DNA of 64,000 nucleotides from the NCBI GenBank assembly GCA_973895155.1, contig OZ316891.1, positions 16,616,001 to 16,680,000 of the forward strand, read 5' to 3'. Positions 54,050-64,000 of the stretch are shown here, in pieces (position 1 is the first letter of the stretch; each line of letters starts with the position of its first letter). Both the position numbers and the translations under genes were made by a program. This DNA comes from Marsupella aquatica. Taxonomy: Eukaryota; Marchantiophyta. The notes beneath the pieces were generated by a model. It searched no databases. It saw only the letters and a program-made list of their open reading frames with translations, and was not told the origin of the DNA.

Positions 54050-55165
54050 ATACATGTAGAACCAAAAACTAAAGTAGCAATTGACAGAGAGGGGACGAAT
54101 GAAGGACGACCGCTAACTCATAAAACACTCTTTTCTGCTCCTCTCACCTCAATACCCTTCGCTGCCCTCCTTTTGCTCGCTCCTTCCAATCCACTCTAAC
54201 GTTGGGTACTCAGCTGCCAGACAGAATCCTGCATCCCACTCCAAACTAGGCACTTCACCGGTCAGTCTATGAGTTCCCCTCCTCAGTCAGTTCCTTGTGC
54301 TCAATTTTCTTTCCCCACAATTTCTCGGGGACTGTACCGTGCGTTCCCAAGTACGGTACACAATCCTACTCCAGAGAATTTCTCCTCCCATGGACTCTCC
54401 CCTGCTACTCGTTTTGCTCCTTCCGCTTTATCCTTTCTCTTGGAGAAAAGACCAAACTTAGAGCGACTTTGTGGCGTGGGTACTTGCAGTAAAGTACTAG
54501 TCGTGCGATAGGGGGAAGAGTTTTCCCCGTCATTGGTTTGCGCATGGTATGCGTCTCGCTGCCCGGCAGCCCTCTCTGCCTGCCCGACCCGGCGGGGGGA
54601 CGCATAAGGATAACGACGATTCCCAATTCTCCGCACCCCCTCGCTTCTGCTTGCGGGCCAGAGCCAAAAAGTTTCACCTCGACTATTGCGTTGCCTTTCT
54701 TTATTTTGGACGGCGCGGAGCCGTGAAGGTCTTTTTTTGTAGCGTGAAGCCCGGAGAGGCAGGGAAGACAAACGGTGGCGGAAAAAAGTGGCGTGGCAAA
54801 TGACGCGGGGCAGGCCGATCGACATGAGCTGGAGAGCTCCGCTAAGCCAAATCGAATTTTTCTCTGCCCTCGAGAGTTGGGTCCCAATATGTCAGAATGG
54901 GGTACCCTTGTCAATAGATCGAAAGTCTCTCTCACACTTCGGGCAGTTGCCAATACCTTCTGGTACAAAAGGGTTAAAACCATTTTTGCGCATGACCCTG
55001 TCCAAGAGTGTTGTGACTAGGGGTAGCGGGAATGACTGATGGGGCACCAAATGTGAGACCTGACCAATCCGCCCAAGAGTCGTAACTGGAACTTAGGACT
55101 GACTGCTATGAGGAGAGGACCCAGTTTCAGGGTGTTTATTTACTCACCTGGCAATTTGCACACAC
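54050..55165. other. CpG-rich spacer, no supported gene
   Basis: The segment 54540–54850 is unusually rich in CG and GC-rich blocks (CCCGACCCGGCGGGGGGACGC). Several frames are open but none resembles a protein. It could be a promoter or first-exon region of an unseen transcript. Confidence 0.3.
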
Positions 55166-55170
55166 TGCTC

Positions 55171-55874
55171 AACCCTCCCAAATCTGAGAGTCCAAAAATG
55201 TCATTCCCAGGCTACACCTTGTTTTGGAGCACCCAAGTGCATCATGGGATGCCATGAAATGAGGTTTTTTTTTCAATATTTGAAACTCCCTATTGTATAC
55301 AACTCTGAGGGTCAATGTGAAAATATTGCATGGCCGAACTAGGATCCTGATGGTAGTCGTGTACAGACTCTGGAGGCTTGAGTTTTTTGAGAGTGTCCGC
55401 CTGTAAGCACGAGAGGTGACAACTTGCAACGTGGTCAGGCTGGTTATGGCAGACATTATATAGCTCCTAGTGAAAGACCATTACAGAGTTTACATGCTAG
55501 GGCAAATGTGAAGGGATTGGCACTAACCCCTCTCAAATCTGAGAGCCCCAAAATATCATTCCCCGACTACACCCTGTTTTGGAGCGCCCAAGTGCAGCAT
55601 GGGAGACCATGAAATGGGTTTTTTTTTTCAATATTTGAGATGCCCTATTGTATACAACTCTGAGGGTCAATGTAAAAATATTGCATGGCCTAACTAGGAT
55701 CCTGATGGTAGTCGTGTACAGACTGGAGGCTTGAGTTTTTTATTGTGTCCGCCTGTACGCACGAGAGGTGACAACCTGCAACGTGGTCAGGCTGGTTATG
55801 GCAGACATTATATAGCTCCTAGTGACAGACCATTACAGAGTTTACATGCTAGGGCAAATGTGAAGGGATTGGCA
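55171..55874. repeat. 355-bp tandem duplication
   Basis: Two copies run 55171–55525 and 55526–55874. AAATCTGAGAG starts at 55180 and 55535. They share a T-run then CAATATTTGA, TATACAACTCTGAGGGTC and GTCAGGCTGGTTATGGCAG. Differences are scattered. Both lack coding sequence and contain a TATATAGC box, so they may be fragments of an LTR. Confidence 0.9.
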
Positions 55875-55889
55875 GTTGCGATTTCCCAA

Positions 55890-57235
55890 AATCTGTAGAG
55901 GACACAGGGCAGAGTTGAGTTGAGTCGACTTCTTCATCGCTTCGGTATAATTTTGCAGGTTCGTCCTGGTGGAATGGCAAACGTGGCCCCAGAAAAATCG
56001 GTACGCGAGACACTGCCGTTCACTCTTCAGTTATTATCGTAGTATAATACTGTCAGTAGTGTCGTGAGGTGTACTACAGGCAAACCCTCAAGATTATTCT
56101 CAAATTCTCAAACCTCCTGGAGGTTTTGGCTTTGGTCACCGTAGCACAGGTTTTTCAAGTAGTACAGTAGCAGACTCGCAAAAGTTTGTCTTACCATTCT
56201 TGATTGAAGTCCATAATTCATACTTTTGGGCTGAGGATCTTTTGAGACACCCTATGATATAGTTCAGTGTGCCCTGGAAGCAGGGCTAATTTATGTGCAT
56301 GTCCGCCTGGCAGACAATAGTGGAAACAAACTATCTTCCTCTAAACCAGGGTATGCCTACATATACAGGGATGCGTCAAAACCTTGGTAAGTCCACTCCT
56401 TAGAGCAAATCCAACCCATGGGTACTAAAACTCGATTTAAAATTGCATCAAAACCTTTTTCCATCAAAATCTTTCTTATTTTTCTTTGCTGAAGACATCC
56501 TAAAAATGATTCACAAAACACTTATTGGATATAAAGTTTTCCTATCCCCAATGGAAGCAAATTTATGCCAAGATGTCTATATTTACAAGGAGATGAGAAC
56601 ATCAAAGATGTTCTAAATAGAGCAAGATCATTCACTCCAATAATAGATCAGGCCTCTAAAATTGGCTTTTCAAACTTACTGGAGCATAGAATAACATATG
56701 TCTGTTGACCAAGAGAGACCAAAGTGAGTAAGTTGAGAACTACATGGTTGGTCAAGGGTGTGTTAATGTGTGATTCTAGACCACAAAGATTTGAGCAAGT
56801 TAAACAATGTTTGGCTTCTCATGAATTTATTGGCTTATATTAAGAGCAAAGCACAACTATTTAATATGTGCCAAAGGTGTAGAGCAAAGACTCAACTTGC
56901 AATGGCACGCACATGACCATCTAACATATATGTAATCAACAAAGAGAGATATGTGGGACTCCGGTGAGGCTCCCTGGGCCCTTAGCTTAACTAATATGGG
57001 ACCCCCCGTGCGAACCGCTGAAGGGGTTTTTTAATCCCATTTCTTATAACCTAACAAGCCCATGTTTAATGATATGTTTGATTATAATGGATGTAGGGGT
57101 TTTTTTTAAACTATCCAAAGTATCATTTCGCAAGGGTGCGTAATATGGGCTTGCCATGCATCACCACCAGATTGGTACATGTGTCTAGACATGGTAGGGT
57201 GGGTTTAGGGTTTAATACCTGCCTAAATACATGAT
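55890..57235. other. Spacer with no supported gene
   Basis: Low-complexity AT-rich DNA. I see no ORF of interest, repeat or RNA gene. Confidence 0.4.
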
Positions 57236-57239
57236 GAAA

Positions 57240-58050
57240 AAATGGATTACCTCATGGAAAACACCGCTACTAGCACTTGCTCTCCAAGAAGTCAAGACTG
57301 ACACCTTTAGACTAGATTTACCTTGAGAACTGTTCTTCCTGACTATCTATCCATCTCAGCGGCACCTGACGAAGGATGTGGAGGGACTTCGTTGCTACTA
57401 CACCCTTCTCTCAATATTATTGAGATTGGTAGGATTGATAAAGGACGAGCTGTATGCATGGGCACGTGTCATCCACCCGGAAGGGAGCTTTGGCCTCATC
57501 AGCATTTATACCCCCAACACCCCGGGTGAGCGGGCCCTTTTATGGCATGAACTTAGATCTCTCTGCCTCAGGACAAATGGATACTTTGTGGCAACTTCAA
57601 CATGCCGGAGAACAGCGAGGATGCGTTGGGATCCTCACCGTTGATCAAAGGCAGAGAGGCTGAATTTTGGAGATTTTTCAAAATGCGCTTTGACTTAGGA
57701 TGCTTTGGAATTTGGCCAGGAATTTCTTGGTGCCAGATTCACATGGAGGAGAAGCATTAACGGAAAATGTGTTCTCTCCCGACTTGACTGAAATTATTTG
57801 AGCAACAAAGGATGGTGGACCGGAGCAATGGATAGTTAAATTGGTGGATTTATCTTGTTTAGAATTTAGAGAAGCCCTTTCAGCGACTTAGCATCCTCCT
57901 GTTGTAAGGGGCTTCCCGTTTACAGATGTCACCTTTTGTCTTGACTTTGTTCCACTCTTTGACCTCTGTGGTCTGCCCTTGTGGCTTTGTTGCATTTTTT
58001 GGCCCCCCTTTCCCGTAGGGTTTTGCAGGTTATATATTTTGGAAAAAAAT
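57240..58050 (+). pseudogene. Truncated LINE endonuclease fragment
   Basis: Frames spell ALQEVKTDTFRLD, then AAPDEGCGGTSLLLHPSL and GLISIYTPN, closely related to 30970–31215 of the LINE above. Frameshifts and stops are frequent. Both ends are cut; after about 57850 the sequence resembles a LINE 3' untranslated region rather than reverse transcriptase. A deletion has joined them. Confidence 0.75.
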
Positions 58051-61000
58051 AATTAATTTAAATTAGAAAAAATTGGTGGTTTTACTGGACTTTGTAAGCC
58101 AAGGAAATTTTATAGAGGACTATCTAGCTACTCAACAACTTACAGTAGTTGGCAAGTTAGCTCCTATACTGTATGCTCTATCTGATAGGGAGATAAGTAT
58201 GGAGAGTAGAAGTAAGCTTGCAAGGTAGTTAGCTCAAACTAGAGTTAATAGCCAGGGAATTATTGGTAGCTAACTCTAGTGCCTGGTAAGGTTAACTAGA
58301 GCGAAACATAATTGAGGTTAAGGATTGTTGAAGTTAAACTAGTGGAGAAGGCCTCCACCATGGAGGAGCACTTCATTGTGCTCATACTAGAGGTCAATTG
58401 TCAAGATTTGGAGACCGGAGAGAGAGAGGAGAGGAACCCTCATAGAGGAACTTGTTAGCTTGCCAGGCTATGGAAGATGTATGGTGTTAGTGCATATTTA
58501 GTGATTTCTTCTCTTGGCCATGGACGTAGCCCAGATGGGGTGAGCCACATATCTTTGTGTCGGTGTCAACTGTCTATTGTATAATTATTGGTGTATATAA
58601 TGTTGTGCGCACTGTCCGATATTTATCTCAATGCATGTTGACCATATCAAGTCTCCACAAACTAAGCTCTCTCTATCTCCTATATGATTCCGTAACAATG
58701 AGTCTCAGTTTCACTAATTGCCTTAGGCCTGCTAGTGAATATAGTAGTAAAACATCTAACTTTAACCAAACACTTGACTACAATTAGACTAATTGCAATA
58801 ACATAATAACTCTAGACCTAAGAGTAAATACTTAACACCCAACAACCCTGCAAAAATTTGAAAATGTAGGGCCTGGCCAGAAAGGTAGTGTGGATGCTCT
58901 AAGAAGCATTCATCCATAAATGCAATAGACAATTACATAGAGTTTCATGCACCTAATTCTGCAATATCCCATCCTTGTGACCTGATAATACATTTTGGGA
59001 GTGAATAAGCAATTTCCCATGAACTTATTGGGTTTAGACCATGCACATAATTATGTAGAAGTGCATACTGTGGATAAGTGCATGGGTGCCTTCCTGGCCC
59101 TACACTGATCCACATTTGCAATTATCAGTAATGAACCCACTTCTTCTCTACACCCTAGACTGAACTTGAGAAGGGTTTATTGCTGATAATTATGTTGAAC
59201 ACATCAATCAATGATGTACATCAACCCAATGTGGACAAGATTAAAGGCAAGATGGTTAACTAATAAAGATGAGAAGCTAGAGTGTGGGTCTAGGTTTCTA
59301 GAGTGAAATACTTTAGACTGCAACTCTAGGGCCCCACCAAAATCTATGTGGATGGAAAAAAGCATGAGATATTTTCTATGTCAAAATGATGATCATACAT
59401 GATGATGTTTGTCATCATATCTATCAAGATTCAAAGAATGTGCATTTAGGCTCGTCCTTTATGTCATGCATAGATTTGGGGACGAGCTTTTGGACTGAAC
59501 TTTGCGAAGGAGGCTTTGGCAATTGACCAGTGTAAATATCATAAGAGTCGCCACTTGGAACGTGTGTGGTGCTGAGTGGAGCCAGTTTATGGAATCTGTT
59601 ATGCAGGGATTTGGAAAATACCTCTTTCGCCCATGAAGCCTTTCTCTGGCAGGAATGATGGCAGACAGGCACGGCAGAGGTAGGATCGAGAATACCATCC
59701 ACAAATCATTCCCTGGGCATTGTCCTACCACCACTTGTCACTGTGAAGCTTCTCCCAGGGGACCAGGACTGCTTTCTATGGCGGTTTCTACGGACTGTTC
59801 TACTTTCCCACCCTACCTTATCCTCTAGGGCTCTTTAAAGCTCAAAGGTAAAGCTCAAAGGTGACTTATGAACAGGGTATCCACGACATGACCTGCTACA
59901 TACTAGTACAGTAAGCTGATTCCTTTCTTGACGTTTCGGGTATCCAGTCTAGTTTTCCATACTTTGTAGCAGTTCTTTTTCCCTCTTCCCACCTCCATCG
60001 CTCGCTGGTCATTTCCATTTTTTGACCGTTTCTGTGGTTCTAAAGGTTCTTCCTCTCATATCTCATCCCATCGAATATCACAAGGACTAACAGTGTGCAA
60101 TACTTGGGTGCTCTTTAAGAATATGTATGAACTTCTCTCATAATTGCTATGGAAAATGATGTTCCTTTGCCCAGAAATATTTTAATGTACTTACCGTTGT
60201 GGAGGTTTTCTACCTTTCAGCCTTGGATTGCGTACTTCCCTAGGTGATTAATGGCGAGGAGATCCATTTTAGGTTGAATAGGTCTCACTGTCAGGGTCTT
60301 AAATGTGGGTACGTTGGCCCCTTCTCCGAAACGGGAGCCAATTTGACAGATCTCAACAACCAAACAACAACCAAGTGAGTAGCGAGGATCTACTGTATAT
60401 TGTACGTAGTGTCTAATTTAGTGCTCCGACAACTGTCATCTCTGTGTTTAGAAGAACTAGTGGCTCTTCTCCGAACTGTTTCGTGCTGTGTTTAGGGTTT
60501 AGGGTGGACGGCAACTATTCTTGTTGGGATGATTGGGTACATACCCCAATTCGCGACTCCGTGTATTACTGGGATTGCTGCCATCACTCAGTGCACGAGC
60601 CAAGGAGGAGGATTGAATTGGTACGATGAGATTCAATTATCGATCTCTCAAAATGTCCAGTAAGCGCCAAACTTTCGTTGCGTGATGTTGTTGCAATGGC
60701 GGGTGGTGGGTTGTGGATTGGTTCCATCTGTTCTAGGTTGCTCACACTTGTCGCAGAAAGGAACTAAACGAAGCGCATCTTAAATTTCATAGCTGTTCGG
60801 AAGTCGGGTTGAGGAATCGGTGGAGGCACATCTTGGTTGTCACTATGTTTCTGGCATTGTGCATCTCAAACTGTTTAGCCAAGCCAACCAGTGACTGTTT
60901 TACGCTACCATAGGAGATGAAAATATTTTCTCGAAAGACGGCCAGCTCTCCGAGACACTTACTTTGGTGAAGTTGGCTGCCCCCAAGGTACACCAGTGGG

Positions 61001-64000
61001 TCTGTAAAGTTCACAGGTACCATTTCATTGTTGTTTAGATGTCAGTGTATCTGTCGTAGATGGCAAGCTTTTCATGTTATACAACAAATCTGGATTGGAA
61101 ACGTGTATGAAAGAGTGAAATCTTGCTATAGATGTGTCTTCACTTCCATGCCAGGTACAGTAGGTTGGCTAAACTTCAAACGGAACAATTGAGTAGAGAA
61201 AAGTGAAGGCTATCTTGTAGGTCAGTGTTCCGGTCCCTCTACAAAATGTTGTGATGGATGACCTAAGGCTTCAAATGAACGAGTCCCAACTTTTGCTTCT
61301 CAGCTCGTTTGCATTCTCCCGTACGTTTTATCAACATATAGAACAGGTTAGGTCGGGTGAGGGAGCTAATGCTTGAGAGGAAGGGCCGCACATGACGATC
61401 ATGAAACGTTAATTTGAACTAATCGGTTCTTGTATGCAAGGCCTGAAATGATACATGATTGTAGGATCACTTGTGGCGTGATCCTACGTTGGATGAGATC
61501 GAGCTTTGATGCGCTTTGATTTAGTGACATGGAGTTCTAGATACCTGGAGAACGATAAAGGCAGGTACAAATTTGGTTGCAAGGTCGGCGTTAAACGGCA
61601 AAGCTGAAAATTTCAACCAGAACAGTTTCCATCCTTATGGCTATATCCTCCTTGCCCACCCATGTATGCACGACGCATCAGTCCAGAAATCATACATAGC
61701 CAAAATTCCCAACAGAAAATACACCGCGTCTAAGGTAAGATTAAATTCAACGGGTTCATATGCGAAGTTTATTTAGCTAGGGTGTGTCTAGCTTCAGTGA
61801 CAAAGAGGAATGTAGAGCAGGCGAGCTAAATGTTCGATGCTGACTTCTTCAAGTGGGCAGTCAATAACCCTGCCAAGCAAGAAAAACGCACATAAAGCAT
61901 AACGCGCCTCTAACACCATCTGGGTGTTATTCAGTCCCAAAATAAGAATAGACCTGTCAAAAACCAATTTGAACCCGCGGCACATCATGATAAGGTGGCA
62001 GCACAAATCAACTTCAAGCCACATGACCAGATTGAAACCGCTCAATAAAGAACTCGGGGGAATTCAAATGAGAGAGCTTGCTGACTGCGTTCAGCAGTCT
62101 TAACTACAATACTAGAACACGTTCAACAAAGCGGCGTGTCAACACCGGTCTAGTTCGTGCCTTGTACTTTTGCCCGTTTCCTTCCCACTGGTCTCCCATG
62201 TGCCCTAGGCGTATGGACTACATACTCTCTACCTGAACCCTAAACCACTCAATCAAATTCCCTTCATCCCTTCAAACCTTGTTCGAGTACTCGTTTCTGA
62301 TGGTCCTTGAGTCTGTGTCCTTAGTTTACAAGACAATGAGACAGATGCCATAATTCTTGGCACATTCTCCCCCCGGTCTGTAGTCTCCTATCAGTAAAAC
62401 GACGAGGTCTCCTCGCTGTAACTAACACCAAATTGTGCATCCTACAAATTGCCAGCCATCCTGTGCATCCTTCCGCTCATGTAATAGTTTCTAATCTACA
62501 AGAGAGGCCAACATTCGGGAGTGGAAGAGAAGTGGTCGTCGATATAATCCCTCGACGCCACCTCAAGATAGTTCCACAAGCAGAAACTTGAACCACGTAC
62601 CTGAGTTTGGAACATTGCCCTCATAATGCACCAAGTGCAGATGTTCGCAAAGCATGAGAGAAAACTACTTATATAGCAAAAAACATTTAGCCCTTCTCTA
62701 CGGCAAGAGCCAAGAAGCCCCAGAGCGCTTGTGGATAAAAGCAAGAATGCAGCAATGTATACAAGCCATCAAGGCAGTCCCCATTCACCAATTAGTCTTT
62801 GTTTGGTACCCCAGCCCGGTTGTAAGACAAACATTGAACATGTGTAAAGCGCGTGCTTGGCAATACCTCGCATACTTGAAGGCAACAAATGAATCAAGAA
62901 CTCTACTCAAAACAAGACGCCTTGCTCATGCACATAGCTATCCAACTACGTATTGTCCTGTTCTGTGTCAGGCCAACTCTTCTAACCCCCTTCGCACAAA
63001 TGCTTGCAATGGTAAAAATGAATCTCAACCAGCTTACAGCGAGGTCCTTATTTTATTCCATCCACGAATTTGCGTATGTGGAAAGAACCAGAAGGATCAA
63101 CAGTAAACAAAACAGCTGTTATCATCACATAAAACACACGGACTTTCCTATTAAGGATACCCAACCACGCCGACCCCAGGATAGTTCAGGGTATGTCTCG
63201 AGATCAAGTCAAGTGCATCCCAACCCTGTCACAGGTCATAAACTTTCTCCACTTAACCTTCGCTGAATGTGAACTGCCACGAGGAGAGAAAATGGAATTC
63301 AATCAACATCTTTTAAACACATGATCCTGCCCTTACAACAAGGTAGGTGATGACACTAAGATTTAACTGCAGACTATACTCCAACCTCCAGACAGTCCAA
63401 TTTAAAGAGCCCAAACTGTATTTACTGCAGCGGCGCAAAACGGGTTGCTCGATGAAGATGCTCCAATTTCTTCCCACTGAACGCAAGTCACGATGAACCT
63501 ACCACTTACAGAAACTTCTCGATACTTCAGACCTGGCCCTGTTCATCACATTGGCAAGTGCAGCTCTAACAATGTCTCGGTGCATTTATTTGCTTAATTA
63601 AGAAACACCGGAGCAGCAAGTTTCATCAAGAATATTCTAGAATGATGCAGGAAATTGAAATCGAGGCAGGACCGGGGGTGTAGTACAACAGCTGCATCCC
63701 ACATTGAGGAAACTACAAATTACTTGCGAGAACCAAACCTTCCGCCAGCACCTTGTTAAATTAGTCGCAAACCTAGTAAGAGTCCTGACAGACACTTCGA
63801 TAACAAAAATGGTTGTGAAAACAGGCCAATAGGATGACCTGAAAATACTTCGCAAACTAGCCTGGATGGACTATTAACGAAGGCAAGGCTAAGGCTGTAT
63901 ATAATGCTTCGGTTGTATTACGCAAATAAGGAGCTTTAACGTAACAAACCGGTACAAGGGAAAAATGCATGCAAAGGAACAGGTCCAAGCTCACTATTAC
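58050..64000. other. Final 6 kb: no gene supported
   Basis: Open frames are short, overlap on both strands and have no recognisable content (longest 62654–63106, plus). A fragment VATWNVCGAEW near 59530–59570 could be the start of another LINE endonuclease, but nothing follows it. Telo-box-like TTTAGGGTTTAGGGT lies at 60491–60505. Unannotated exons with long introns remain possible. Confidence 0.35.

Larger units (their letters stand above)
52935..54050 (-). promoter_or_regulatory. Probable upstream region with GA/CT tracts
   Basis: The 1.1 kb above the ATG at 52933 carries CT dinucleotide runs (53561–53596 and 53997–54018), which read as GA on the coding strand. Such tracts are common just upstream of plant genes. 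A transcription start cannot be placed. The 44-bp minisatellite lies within it. Confidence 0.35.

Noticed and set aside
53379-54065. 228-codon minus-strand frame with RERERER and Ser/Leu runs
   Set aside because: Produced by the CT microsatellites and the 44-bp minisatellite rather than by coding selection.
59530-59620. Possible LINE endonuclease start (VATWNVCG)
   Set aside because: Only about ten residues fit, and no further endonuclease motif follows in any frame.
62654-63266. Two overlapping plus-strand frames near the right end
   Set aside because: No domain resemblance and both strands are equally open; not enough to call a gene.

Overview
This window is nuclear DNA from a green plant. 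Genes are interrupted by introns with GT–AG ends, one gene resembles plant BRCT proteins, and the repeats include Ty1/copia and L1-type elements of plant style. An intact organelle-type tRNA-Leu(UAA) in an apparent mitochondrial insertion points to a non-seed lineage (bryophyte, lycophyte, fern or charophyte grade), because seed-plant mitochondria generally lack a native copy. I cannot name the species. Everything here comes from reading the sequence; no database search was possible, and most exon joins are my own splice-site and phase inferences.

Layout. 1–2220: a plus-strand, intron-bearing gene relic whose third part looks like the C-terminal SAM-binding half of a beta-class (N4/N6) DNA methyltransferase. 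2500–3520 and 6800–7060: small dispersed repeats and hairpins. 3599–11803 (minus): the best host gene, a long protein with a low-complexity N-terminal half, a tandem BRCT region and a C-terminal BAH domain, rebuilt from exons whose phases mostly agree. 11804–14300: upstream and intergenic DNA, then an AT-rich stretch. 14340–15700: a GC-rich degenerate repeat joined to a probable mitochondrial insert that starts with the tRNA.

15925–38680 is one decayed minus-strand Ty1/copia element. It has two LTRs, a primer-binding site, a polypurine tract and a 5-bp target duplication (TGCCT) at its outer ends. It has been opened by later insertions: a MITE-like element (17980–18426), a 1.7-kb element with long inverted ends (18699–20415), an unidentified block (20420–22060), and a 12.8-kb composite (22799–35646). 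The composite contains a gag-like coiled-coil ORF split by a solo LTR, and an L1-type LINE that is itself interrupted by the 3' end of a different LINE.

38681–43200: relatives of the inverted-end element and of the MITE, then a long GC-rich tandem repeat. 43583–45631 (minus): a degraded Crypton-type tyrosine recombinase with the catalytic residues still readable, possibly the most unusual item here. 46300–47720: tandem repeats, a foldback element and a dispersed repeat. 50775–52933 (minus): an unrecognised four-exon gene with a GA/CT-rich upstream region. 53560–58050: microsatellites, a minisatellite, a 355-bp tandem duplication and a LINE fragment. From 58050 to the end I see no gene I can support.
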